A stretch of 64,000 nt of DNA from Gonatopus flavifemur (taxonomy: Eukaryota; Arthropoda; Insecta; Hymenoptera; Dryinidae), in assembly GCA_018340375.1 (NCBI GenBank), contig JAFFJZ010000003.1, positions 50,685,006 through 50,749,005 of the forward strand, given 5' to 3'. Under the pieces are notes generated by a model. The model made no database searches, had not been told where the DNA came from, and was given only the letters and a program-made list of their open reading frames with translations. Positions within the stretch are counted from its first letter, which is position 1; each line of letters opens with the position of its first letter. The translations under genes were made by a program, and so were the position numbers. This document shows, one piece after another, positions 33,553 through 44,941 of the stretch.

Positions 33553-35251
33553 TCAAAAGGACTTATGATATCTTTTTCTAGTTTCTTCAAAACTTCTGTT
33601 TGATCTCTTTCTGTTGTACTCATGATTCGGTTCATCTCTCTCTAACATCCAGCAATAGTCAGCCATCATTCTAACGTCCCACCTTCCTTGATATCTGGTC
33701 TCCATAACCTTAAGGTCTTGATGAAATCTCTCCTTGCTCTTCACTGACAGCACCAAGATTCTCGGGGAAAAAGTCAATATGGGAATGCAAATAATGGAGT
33801 TTTATACTCATATTACAACCCAGGGTTTTGAAATTGTTAAGCATGCTGTTGACTATATTTTCATAATCAGGGCTTTTTCTGTTCCCTAAAAAATGTTGTA
33901 CGACTTCCTTAGATGACTTCCAAGCGGGCTTCTCGGTTTTATTCATAGTTTTTTCAAAGTCAGGATCTTGCATCAATTTCCTTATGTCTGGACCAACAAA
34001 AACGCCTTCTTTTATCTTCGCATCCGATAAATGCTTGAATTTATCACATAAATATTTGAAACAAAGACCATCTTTAGGCAATGCCTTTACGAATTGCTTC
34101 ATAATGCCTAATTTGATATGAAGCGGAGGTAGCAGAATTTTGGAGCGGTCAACTAGTGTTTCGTGTACAACATTTTTACATCTAGGGTTCAATGATGCTC
34201 TCTGTGGCCAATCTTTCTGGATCCAATGTCGTGCTCTATTCCTACTATCCCATTCACATAGAAAACAGGGGTATTTTGTATACCCTCCTTGTTGACCAAG
34301 CAACATAGTTAATATTTTGAGATCACCACATATAGTCCAGTTATGATTGGAGTAATTTATTTTTTTGAGGACGAAATCCAAATTTTCATAACATTCTTTC
34401 AAATGAGTAGAATGTCCAATAGGCAAAGAAGCAAATTTATTACCATTATGTAACAATACTACTTTGAGGCTCCGTTTCGAAGAATCTATAAAAAGTCTCC
34501 AATCATTTGGATTGTATTCTACATCAAACATTTTCAGTAGGCCAGGCACATCACAACAATACACTAAATTTTTTTCTTGAGCAAAATACGGTAGAAAATC
34601 CTTCTCTCTATTTCTATACCAATAAAAGTTCGTTGTACGATCCAGCATGTTTTTTTCTTTCAATCTGGAACCGAGTAATTCCGCAGCATCTTTCGGAAGA
34701 TTAAGATCTCTTGTCAAATCATTCAATTCACTTTGAGAAAACAGTGGTGGTGTTTCGTTGCACTCGTAATATTCATCGTCAGGATCTGAAGTATTCATTA
34801 TAGCCTCTTGAAATAAACTAGGATCAGATGAAAATGGTTGGGCAGGATGGCATAACTCTTTGCTATCAGGATCTTTATACGTAGGTAAAATCACAGAACG
34901 AATATCAGGATAACTTATCGCTGCTTTATTTTTAGAATTAAATCCTTTTATGTTTGAACAGCGAAAGTAACAATCGTTGATATGATTTTGCGGTTCCATC
35001 CAAATCATTGGAGTCTGTAAACTAAAACAATGTTTTTCTCCTCTTGACCATTTCCGAAGTTCACGTACACATGTCGAACACACTTTATGAGGCGACCATT
35101 GTTTGTCTTGGTTTTTTATGTTGATTTTGAAATAGCTATCGTATAGTTCTTCAATACATTTAGAAATTATTTGTTGCTGTCTCTTTATTACATAATTTCC
35201 ACATATGTAGCAGAAGTTATCTGGAGCATTGATACCTTTTCGAGAAGCCAT
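33553..35251 (-). pseudogene. Uncharacterised transposon-associated protein, one frameshift
   Basis: It starts MASRKGINAPDNFCYICGNY and has a Cys-rich N-terminus (CYICG, then VCSTCVRELRKW). The conserved core contains REKDFLPYFAQEKNLVYC, WRLFIDSSKRSLKVVLLHNG, GGYTKYPCFLCEWDSR and LPPLHIKLGIMKQFVKAL, then FFPENLGAVSEEQGE. These are hallmarks of a multicopy uncharacterised family known from insects and cnidarians. Near 33731-33735 one base is missing, so ERFHQDLKVMETRYQG continues in another frame to 33553. Restored length would be about 565 residues. The gene is alone within its own TIRs, which makes it the likely transposase, but the catalytic residues are not established. Asp in IDSSKRS, GDLK and CEWDSR are candidates. 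Confidence 0.8.
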
Positions 35252-38200
35252 TTGTGAAACTTTTTTTTCAATACACGAAATTCACAACAATTACTGGACA
35301 CTCGATACTTGTACACGGAGGAAAAAATTAGAACAACAATCAGTACATTCCGAGTGAATTAGTGGAATAATGTCTGAACATAGCAACAAACAATCTACGA
35401 TCTCAGCAGTGCTGGCTCGAAGGATATTACCGCCCGGCGCGAGAATTTTGTAGGCGTCCGATTATAATAGTGTAGCATATTGCATAAATATATATTTATG
35501 TGATATGCTATAAGCATTTTCTACCGTATTTCGCTCAAGAAAAAAATTTAGCGTATCGTTGTGATGCGCCTGGCCTACTCAAGGTGTTTCATGTAGAATA
35601 CAATCCAAAGTCAATCCCCTTCATTCATTCAACATCTTTCTGAAGCATTTTGGTGCGCTGAATCGCATATGGCTCCAGAATTGCTATATCACGTCAGGTA
35701 TTTGGGATATTCCGACCTAAAAATGTGGAAAACACTGTTTTTTGGCATATTTGAGGTTCCGTAAAGTCAAAAGGTAATTTTTTTCACAAAACCAATAGAT
35801 GCACCTTAAAGTATCAGTCATCCTCTTCCAAATGCCGTTGAGTTTGCTGAAATATCTTTTTTTTTCATTGAGATACGACAATTTTAAATTTGTGCGCTCA
35901 TGTACTCAATAAATAGGTGGAGACACAATTTTCAAACTGTCGTATCTCAATGAAAAAAAAAGGTATCTGAGCAAACTCAACGGCATTTGGAAGAGGAGGA
36001 CTTATACTTTGAGGTGCATGTATTGGTTTTGAGAAAAAAAATTACCCTTCGACTTTACGTAACCCCAAATATGTCGAAAAACAGTGTTTTTCACATTTTT
36101 AGGTCGAAATATCTCAAAAACCTGACGTGATAGAGCAATTCTGCAGCCAGATTCGGATTCAGCGGATCAAAATGCTTCGGAAAAAGATATTATTGTTTGA
36201 GGGGGAAAAAAAAAGTCAAATTTCGCAGGCCTGTGTTACCTGTCTACTTTATTCTTAAATCTTTTCCATTTATTAGGGCATCCGATTTTCTTTCTTGCTG
36301 TTGTAGGAGACACGACGACTGGATTTTCATCCATTTCAACTGAGTGATATTATTTTAATAATTCACTTCCTATGGTATTCAAGACAATGGAACTCACTCT
36401 GTTCCCTCTAATAACACTGGAACAGCTTGGCGAGGCCACGTGAACAAATCAAATGATGCTATTGGTTGAAATGGATATTGTTGGTTTCGCTGTGAATTTG
36501 AATATGGAAATTGTTGGGTTTGCAGCGAACACTGATTTTCAAATGGTTTTTTCGATGAGATTTTATTTTTTTAGGTCAAAACTGAGTTCAAAATCGAATA
36601 GAACTGACCTTGGAGATGTAATATCACTCATAAAATGAAAATCCATAAAGAGTGGAGATTGTTGGTTTTGCCGCGACACCCCTCATATGTGGGCATATAT
36701 ACACATTGTGTCCCGAATATAAATGTTTAGTCTCTTGTGGTCTTTGGATACTTTTAAAAAAATTCGAAAAAAGATTAGAAAATTCAAATTCAAATCAACC
36801 TTTCATTTAGATTATGAATCATGGAAATCATTATATTATTAATTATAACTAATGATAATTTTGATATAAAATTTTTCAATCCAGTATATTTTTGTATCCG
36901 AAATGTTTTTCACAAAACATTACAGCATTTTTATTGAAATTTGTTTTGTATTGTCATGAGAGAATCAGACGGTTATGTTAATTAAGCTGGTAATGAATTA
37001 ATCAACCACACAATTGAAATAATGAATGTTTATCTGCGTCGATGTAAATAGGATATATTTTAAAACATGCCACGGGAGAAGCCATTCCATGAAGTGTCAG
37101 AGCGATGGAAATATAAATTATTATTTCGGAAAGCAACGGAAGATGCAATGGATACAAGCCCATCTTCTGATGATGATTGTGAACTTGATCAAAGTGAGTA
37201 TATATACAAGTATTCATTATACTTTCCAGGAAATACGAAGAGCACACAGTGGGGTCAAATGCCAAAAAGTTGGACAAAAAGTGATTACAGGGAAAACCGG
37301 GAATCATCAAGGAATTTTGGCAGCCTTATTTTGTGGCCACCTTGGATTACTCAAATTTGTTTGAAACCCGGTTACGAATCCATTGTCATAATTCAAAAAT
37401 TTAAAATGGCGAATCCAATATAACGAACAAAAATCCAAAATTTTTCCACAATCACATAGTTATACAACACAGTGCGTAACGTACATATGAATACATAACA
37501 GGTACACCTAAAATGTGTTATGCTTTTACTAAGATTGGCTGCATAACTCCTTATGGTTGTAAGCATCACTTTCACGCGTTTTGTACTTGGGCTTGTATAT
37601 AGTATAATTTTTATTTGATATCACATTATGTATATGATTTTCAAATCATTCCAGATTTGATAAAATAATCATCGAACTGATATATATTTTCAATTGAATA
37701 TTGATTTTATTCTAATCTCACTATATATCTGACATTGTTTAGGAATGAGCATAGATGGAATTCCCATCACTGTACCGGAACAATTGTTGAGGACACATTA
37801 TCAGAGTGATGCAAAACGACAGAATCCAAGTTTACCCACACAAACTTCTGCGAACGTCGTTGATATCATGCATGTTGGGAATGATGAAAACAACGAGAAG
37901 AGCCAGTTCTGTTATAACGACGATCCCGACGCCGACAATGACGACAACGACAACGATGATTATGACGATGACGATGACGATGAGGATTATGATCAGTATT
38001 ATGCAATTGATGATAATGATGGTGATGAAGATCAGCTCCTTGGTGAAATAATTAATGATGCATCGGACATGAGGAATGTTGTAGAAAAGTCGAATGATAA
38101 TAATAATTTCATGTTGGAATTAAGAACATGGGCATTGAAGTATAATATCAAATTGAATGCCCTCACAGCTCTGCCTCAAATTCTAATCAAATACTTTTTA

Positions 38201-39412
38201 CTATTAGCGGCCAATTGGATATTACCAAGAGACGCGGGAACTCTATTAAGAACTCTCAAACATACAGACATTTTAAATGTAAAAGGTGGAGAATATTGCC
38301 ATTATGGACTGACAGGAATCTTAAAATCATTAGCTGATGATTATTATGCCTCAAAAATTGAATGCATGGAATTTCTCATCAATGTCGACGGTCTTCCTCT
38401 TGCAAAATCTTCCAACTCATCATTCTGGCCTATCCTCATTTCAGACAAGGTGTATAAACGTACGTTTATGGCAGGAGCATTTTATGGCGCCAGAAAACCT
38501 CAGGACTACAACGAATTCTTACAACAGTTTGTTCAAGAGCTTATTGGATTCATGAAAGTTGGGTTTGTTTTCAAAGATGTTATCTTCACTATTATAGTGC
38601 TGGCAATTATATGCGATGCCCCTGCTAAAGCTGACATATTGAATGTCAAAAACTTCAATGGATTCTTTAGTTGCACAAAATGTACTATAGAGGGGGAATT
38701 TTGTGATGGAAGAATGTATTTTTATGAAGATATGTTGCCAAGTGAACTAAGAACTGATGAAAAATTCGAAAATTACGACTATATGGAGGATTATCAGCGT
38801 GGACACACAATTCTCACCACTATCCCAAATTCAGGATTGGTATCGAACGTTGCTTTGGATTACATGCACTTGATTTGCTTAGGAGTGATGAAAAAATTAT
38901 TATATTTTTGGTTAGGACACAACAAAACCCGTATGTCATCAAGACTGTGTGGCAATAATCAAAACAGGATTTCAAATCATTTACTATCACTCAAATCATG
39001 GGTCCCGCAAGAGTTGTCCAGGAAACCACGATCACTTGGCGAAATCAGAGACTGGAAAGCGACCGAATTTCGTCAATTTTTGTTATGCACCGGACCAATC
39101 GTATTGAAACCAGTTTTGAAAAATGACGAGTACTTAAATTTTCTAATATTACACGTAGCTACATCCATCCTAGTAAGTCCAAGTTTGATATGTCATCAAA
39201 GAAACGTCGATTGTGCTGAAAAATTATTGAAGTACGAGGGTGGATTGATAAGTTTCCGGCCTGACCAAGAGATGGCGCCACTAGGCCTACCTTGAGGTGG
39301 CGTTCTATAGTACCATCCTTAGATAGCTTGTAGCTATAGTTTCAGTCCGATCGCCATGTTAGTTTAGTTTTGAGAGCACGCTGACCAAGACGCCTCTGTG
39401 TTTTTCGTAAAA

Positions 39413-39781
39413 ATGGAAAAGCTGGAAAATCGTGCTGTCATCACATACTTTTATTTGAAGGGGTTAACGCCGAAGGAAATTGAAGAAGAGATGGACTCAA
39501 CACTGGGGACATCCTCCCCATCATATTCAACCGTTAAGCAGTGGGTTTCCGAGTTTAAAAAGGGTCGTGTGAGCACCTCTGATGAGCCTCGCTCAGGACG
39601 CCCCATTGAGGTCACAACTCCAGATATGATCGAAAAAATCCATCGAATAGTGCTGAAAGATCGCAGATTAAAAGTTCGTGAGATAGCTGAGACCTGTAAG
39701 ATGTCATATGAACGTGTACAAAATATTTTGCACCAACTCTGGATTGCTTCAGACTGTATCCTGAACTGTGTACGATCTTGA
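39413..39781 (+). pseudogene. Mariner transposase N-terminal fragment
   Basis: It starts [20 protein letters not shown] and includes the HTH region and [18 protein letters not shown] linker. It is nearly identical to the 2.1 kb copy but without that copy's frameshift. It ends at the junction with the satellite insert after ERVQNILHQ (about 39737); residues beyond are not mariner. The matching C-terminal piece (EAVNGYFEELDESVYRD, ending at 44239) lies beyond the insert. Confidence 0.93.
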
Positions 39782-42700
39782 GGCAGAGACCCATACACCT
39801 CAAGAGTGGAATCCCGTCGTTTGTACCTTCTCAGTTTTGCCACAATAAGCCCAGATTGCCCGAATATCGATATGATTTCACGATTTTTTTTCCATCAGGA
39901 CCCAGGATTAGTCCAGGCTATGTTCTGAACGGCATGAAAACTTAGATTAAACCTCCTCACATACTAGGGAAATGATTTCGTCGTTTGTACCTCCACAGTT
40001 TTGCCACAATTAGCCTGGATTGCCTAAAAATCGATGTATTTTCACGATTTTTTTTCCATCAGGAGCCAGGATTAGTCCAGGCTATATTCTGAACTGCATG
40101 GAAACTTAGGTAAAACCTCCTCACATACTACAAAGATGATTTCGTCGTTTGTACCTCCACAGTTTTGCCACAATTAGCCTAGATGGCCTAAAAATCGATG
40201 TATTTTCACGATTTTTTTTCCATCAGGAGCCAGGATTAGTCCAGGCTATATTCTGAACTGCATGGAAACTTAGGTAAAACCTCCTCACATACTACAAAGA
40301 TGATTTCGTCGTTTGTACCTCCACAGTTTTGCCACAATTAGACTAGATTGCCCAAAAATCGATATATTTTCACGATTTTTTCTCCATCAGGACCCAGGAT
40401 TAGTCCAGGCTATATTCTGAACTGCATAGAAACTTGGGTAGAACCTCCTCACACACTAGGGAAATGATTTCGTCGTTTGTACCTCCACAGTTTTGCCACA
40501 ATAAGCCCAGATTGTCCAAAAATCGATATACTTTCGCGATTTTTTCTCCATCAGGACCCAGGATTAGTCCAGGCTATGTTCTGAACGGCATGAAAACTTA
40601 GATTAAACCTCCTCACATACTAGGGAAATGATTTCGTCGTTTGTACCTCCACAGTTTTGCCACAATTAGCCTAGATGGCCTAAAAATCGATGTATTTTCA
40701 CGATTTTCTTTCCATAAGGAGCCAGGATTAGTCCAGGCTATATTCTGAACTGCATAGAAACTTGGGTAGAACCTCCTCACACACTAGGGAAATGATTTCG
40801 TCGTTTGTACCTCCACAATTTTGCCACAATAAGCCCAGATTGCCCAAAAATCGATATACTTTCACGATTTTTTTTCCATCAGGACCCAGGATTAGTCCAG
40901 GCTATGTTCTGAACGGCATCAAAACTTAGATTAAACCTCCTCACATACTAGGGGAATGATTTCGTCGTTTGTACCTCCACAGTTTTGCCACAATTAGCCT
41001 AGATTGCCTAAAAATCGATGTATTTTCACGATTTTTTTTCCATCAGGACCCAGGATTAGTCCAGGCTATGTTCTGAACGGCATGAAAACTTAGATTGAAC
41101 CTCCTCACATACTGGAAAAATGATTTCGTCGTTTGTACCTCCCCGGTTTTGCCACAATTAGCCTAGATTGCCTAAAAATCGATATATTTTCACGATTTTT
41201 CCTCCATCAGGACCCAGGATTAGTCCAGGTTATGTTCTGAACGGCATAAAAACTTTCTTTTCAGTATGTGGGGAGGTTCCATCTAAGTTTCCATGCCGTT
41301 CAGCACATAGCCTGGACTAATCCTGGGTTCTGATGGAAAAAAAATCGTGAAAGTATATCGATTTTTGGGCAATCTGGGCTTATTGTGGCAAAACTGTGGA
41401 GGTACAAACGACGAAATCATTTCTCTAGTGTGTGAGGAGGTTCTACCCAAGTTTCTATGCAGTTCAGAATATAGCCTGGACTAATCCTGGGTCCTGATGG
41501 AGAAAAAATCGTGAGAATATATCGATTTTCGGGCAATCTGGGCTTATTGTGGCAAAACTGTGGAGGTACAAACGACGAAATCATTTCTCCAGTATGTGAG
41601 GAGGTTCTACCCAAGTTTCTATGCAGTTCAGAATATAGCCTGGACTAATCCTGGGTCCTGATGAAGAAAAAATCGTGAAAATATATCGATTTTTAGGCCA
41701 TCTAGGCTAATTGTGGCAAAACTGTGGAGGTACAAACGACGAAATCATTTCCCTAGTGTGTGAGGAGGTTTTACCTAAGTTTCCATGCAGTTCAGAATAT
41801 AGCCTGGACTAATCCTGGCTCCTGATGGAAAAAAAATCGTGAAAATACATCGATTTTTAGGCAATCTAGGCTAATTGTGGCAAAACCGGGGAGGTACAAA
41901 CGACGAAATCATTTTTCTAGTACGTGAGGAGGTTCAATCTAAGTTTTCATGCCGTTCAGAACATAGCCTGGACTAATCCTGGGTCCTCATGGAAAAAAAT
42001 CGTGAAATTATATCGATTTTTGGGCAATCTAGTCTAATTGTGGCAAAACTGTGGAGGTACAAACGACGAAATCATTTCCCTAATGTGTAAGGAGGTTCTA
42101 CCCAAGTTTGTATGCAGTTCAGAATATAGCCTGGACTAATCCTGGGTCCTGATGGAAAGAAAATCGTGAAAATACATCGATTTTTGGGCAATCTAGGCTA
42201 ATTGTGGCAAAACTGTGGAGGTACAAACGACGAAATCATTTCCCTAGTGTGTGAGGAGGTTTTACCTAAGTTTCCATGCAGTTCAGAATATAGCCTGGAC
42301 TAATCCTGGCTCCTGATGGAAAAAAAATCGTGAAAATACATCGATTTTCAGGCAATCTAGGCTAATTGTGGCAAAACCGGGGAGGTACAAACGACGAAAT
42401 CATTTTTCTAGTACGTGAGGAGGTTCAATCTAAGTTTTCATGCCGTTCAGAACATAGCCTGGACTAATCCTGGGTCCTCATGGAAAAAAATCGTGAAATT
42501 ATATCGATTTTTGGGCAATCTAGTCTAATTGTGGCAAAATTGTGGAGGTACAAACGACGAAATCATTCCCCTAGTGTGTGAGGAGGTTCTACCCAAGTTT
42601 CTATGCAGTTCAGAATATAGCCTGGACTAATCCTGGCTCCTGATGGAAAGAAAATCGTGAAAATACATCGATTTTTGGGCAATCTAGTCTAATTGTGGCA

Positions 42701-43785
42701 AAACTGTGGAGGTACAAACGACGAAATCATCTCCGTAGTATGTGAGGAGGTTTCACCTGAGTTTCCATGCAGTTCAGAATATAGCCTGGACTAATCCTGG
42801 GTCCTAATGGAGAAAAAATCGTGAAAATATATCGATTTTTGGGCAATCTAGTCTAATTGTGGCAAAACTGTGGAGGTACAAACGACGAAATCATTTCCCT
42901 AGTGTGTGAGGAGGTTCTACCCAAGTTTCTATGCAGTTCAGAATATAGCCTGGACTAATCCTGGCTCCTGATGGAAAAAAAATCGTGAAAATACATCGAT
43001 TTTTAGGCAATCTAGGCTAATTGTGGCAAAACTGTGGAGGTACAAACGACGAAATCATTCCCCTAGTATGTGAGGAGGTTTAATCTAAGTTTTGATGCCG
43101 TTCAGAACATAGCCTGGACTAATCCTGGGTCCTGATGGAAAAAAAATCGTGAAAGTATATCGATTTTTGGGCAATCTGGGCTTATTGTGGCAAAACTGTG
43201 GAGGTATCAACGACGAAATCATTTCCCTAGTGTGTGAGGAGGTTCTACCCAAGTTTCTATGCAGTTCAGAATATAGCCTGGACTAATCCTGGGTCCTGAT
43301 GGAGAAAAAATCGTGAAAATATATCGATTTTTGGGCAATCTAGTCTAATTGTGGCAAAACTGTGGAGGTACAAACGACGAAATCATTCCCCTAGTATGTG
43401 AGGAGGTTTAATCTAAGTTTTCATGCCGTTCAGAACATAGCCTGGACTAATCCTGGTTTCTGATGGAAAAAAAATCGTGAAAACAGATCGATTTTCAGGC
43501 CATCTAGGCTAATTGTGGCAAAACCGGGTAGGTACAAACGACGAAATCATTTTTCTAGTATGTGAAGAGGTTCAATCTAAGTTTTCATGCCGTTCAGAAC
43601 ATAGCCTGGACTAATCCTGGGTCCTGATGGAGAAAAAATCGTGAAATTATATCGATATTCGGGCAATCTGGGCTTATTGTGGCAAAACTGAGAAGGTACA
43701 AACGACGGGATTCCACTCTTGAGGTGTATGGGTCTCTGCCTCAAGATCTTACACAGTTCAGGATACAGTCTGAAGCAATCCAGAG
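39737..43785. repeat. 4-kb palindrome of 164-bp satellite repeats
   Basis: The outer arms (CTCTGGATTGCTTCAGACTG at 39737 and its reverse complement ending at 43785) enclose a 164 bp tandem unit. The marker CGTCGTTTGTACC occurs nine times at exact 164 bp steps from 39815. Its complement GGTACAAACGACG occurs fifteen times at 164 bp steps from 41401 to 43697. The orientation flips at about 41255. The unit also holds CCAGGATTAGTCCAGGCTAT and ATCGATATATTTTCACGATT. There is no coding sequence. Confidence 0.95.
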
Positions 43786-44106
43786 TCCTCCTAATCAGAA
43801 ATCCCAAAAAAAATCGACATAAATTGCTAAAAACTATTTTTCCTCATATCTCCTCCCCCTTTGAGGTACAAACGAAAATATCATCGGTACAATCAAGTAC
43901 AAACGAAGCCCTTTCAAATGACACCCAGCTCGTCCCTATCGGTTCCAGTCACAGGCGGGGGCATAAGCCCCCGGGCCGTATCTCCGCCCCCTTTGAGGTA
44001 CAAACGAAAATTTTTGCGGTACAATCAGGTACAAACGATGCTCTTTCGATTGCCGTATATAAGTTTCAAATCCGTTCCGGGTCCCGGCCAAGTTCACGGA
44101 GGTCAA
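43786..44106. repeat. Two diverged units with GGTACAAACGA motifs and a GC hairpin
   Basis: CTCCNCCCCCTTTGAGGTAC begins two copies about 133 bp apart (43848 and 43981). GAGGTACAAACGAAAAT recalls the adjacent 164 bp satellite. Between them GGGGGCATAAGCCCCC forms a perfect six-pair hairpin around 43957-43973. This stretch joins the palindrome to the mariner 3' end. Confidence 0.65.
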
Positions 44107-44941
44107 TCAAGGAGTAATCGAAGCTGTAAATGGGTATTTTGAGGAGCTTGACGAATCAGTCTATAGAGATGTCATCACCAGACTAGAACACCGCTATGAG
44201 AAATGTATCAGCCTTGGAGGAGATTATGTTGAGAAATGAAAAAAAAAAAATTCCTCAAAACGTTGTTTTTCTTGGTCAGGCCGGAAACTTATCAATCCAC
44301 CCTCGTATTTCGTCCAAACTTTCGGAGTTTTATATGGAAAGCAATTCATTTCTCACAACGTACACAATTTATTACACATGGCCAATGATGTGAGGAAATT
44401 TGGATCACTGGATGAATTTAGTGCGTTCAGATTTGAAAACTTTTTATCTGGCATTAAAAAGTTAATTCGGAAATCTGATAAACCATTGCAACAATTAGCA
44501 AGACGATACATGGAATTTCAAACGATTAGATGCAGTGAGACTCCTGTGAATAACAGTATAAGTTTTGATAAACTTCATTCAGCTGGACCACTATATGAAA
44601 AATATAGTGATGTCACGCAATATAAAAGACTGGAATACCCAAATTTTATTATTGAATGTGACGACAAAGAGAACAATCGCTGCCTCATGTCCGATAACTC
44701 TGTGATTACAGTTGTAAACATCATACGATGTAAAAACGAAGAAAGTTACGTTATTGGAAAAAAAATGAAATACGAAGGGGACTTATATAATAAACCAACT
44801 TCTTCCAATCTAATTAATATATCAATAGTCTCTCAAGATGAAACTTTAGTGTTATACAATATAAACACGATCAAATCAAAAATGTGGAAAATGCCGTTAC
44901 AACATGATACTTTGGTTGTAATACCTTTACATCATACTTGA

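Larger units (their letters stand above)
32491..36234. mobile_element. Nested TIR element carrying an uncharacterised arthropod/cnidarian-type gene
   Basis: ACAGGCCTGCGA at 32491 is mirrored by TCGCAGGCCTGT at 36223-36234. The similarity continues inwards for at least 200 bp (GTAGAATCCGAATCCGGAG, CTATCACGTCAGG blocks). It contains the gene at 33553-35251. It sits inside the intron of the DUF7869-type gene, only 4 bp from that gene's donor, which still works on paper. No target duplication is evident. Confidence 0.75.
30652..36334 (-). pseudogene. DUF7869-type transposase-like gene, two exons, one premature stop
   Basis: Exon 1 (36334-36240) starts MDENPVVVSPTTARKK and ends in phase 2 at a GTAAC donor. 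Exon 2 starts after TTTCCAG at 32356 in the matching phase and runs to 30652. The protein has a Cys-rich segment (PTCSHLSGSFKC), a CSLC pair, CFDCQKNLPMPK, then the family's DDE-like core. That core includes ADGCAGQNENT, which holds the most likely catalytic Asp, and FPVTGHSFLPPDRVFG. A TAG at 31539-31537 falls in frame directly after KNLPMPKIAD, where related proteins read through into YYSRQLYLYN. The copy therefore carries one nonsense mutation. The single 3.9 kb intron is almost wholly a later insertion. The transposase role is inferred from the TIRs and family resemblance. Confidence 0.8.
30109..36685. mobile_element. TIR element carrying a DUF7869-type gene
   Basis: The left end TGAGGGGTGTCGCGGCAAAA is mirrored at the right (ending CGACACCCCTCA), with TA outside both. 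Subterminal copies of GGAGATTGTTGGKTTTGC occur twice inside each end (30306-30365 and 36470-36535), plus once in each terminus. The element is 6.58 kb, of which about 3.74 kb is a nested element. The remaining 2.8 kb and its two-exon gene look like a complete transposon. I cannot name the superfamily. Confidence 0.85.
39235..44305 (+). mobile_element. Mariner with a 4-kb internal replacement
   Basis: It has the same terminal repeats as the mariner at 2108 (CGAGGGTGGATTGATAAG and its complement), with TA duplicated at 39233-39234 and 44306-44307. The transposase 5' part (39413 to about 39737) and 3' part (about 44107-44239) are recognisable. The roughly 590 bp between them, including all three catalytic Asp positions, is gone. 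About 4.37 kb of palindromic satellite and adjoining sequence stands in its place. Confidence 0.93.
37067..44941 (+). pseudogene. TNP2/Transposase_21-like gene split by a mariner
   Basis: Exon 1 (37067-37193, MPREKPFHEVSERWKYK) ends at a GTGAGT donor in phase 1. Exon 2 starts after TTTAG at 37743 in matching phase. A strongly acidic tract (codons for about 40 Asp/Glu/Asn, 37915-38035) is followed by the transposase-like core. That core contains VDGLPLAKSSNSSFWPIL, AGAFYGARKPQDYNEFL, AIICDAPAKADIL with the CTKCTIEGEFC pair, and LDYMHLICLGVMKKLL. The Asp residues in VDG, CDAP and LDYMH are candidate catalytic positions by analogy with CACTA TNP2 proteins. At 39234 a mariner interrupts codon Tyr. 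After it, at 44308, the frame resumes exactly (FVQTFGVLYGKQF, then HLLHM-type and DEFSAFRFENFL motifs) and ends at 44941. Without the mariner the frame is open at about 750 codons. Confidence 0.8.

Noticed and set aside
39815..43710. CRISPR-like regular repeats
   Set aside because: Units are contiguous 164 bp tandem copies without unique spacers, in two opposite orientations, in eukaryotic DNA.
43786..44106. A Helitron 3' end
   Set aside because: A GC hairpin exists at 43957-43973, but no CTRR terminus follows at the right distance and no A/T insertion site or Rep/helicase frame is present.
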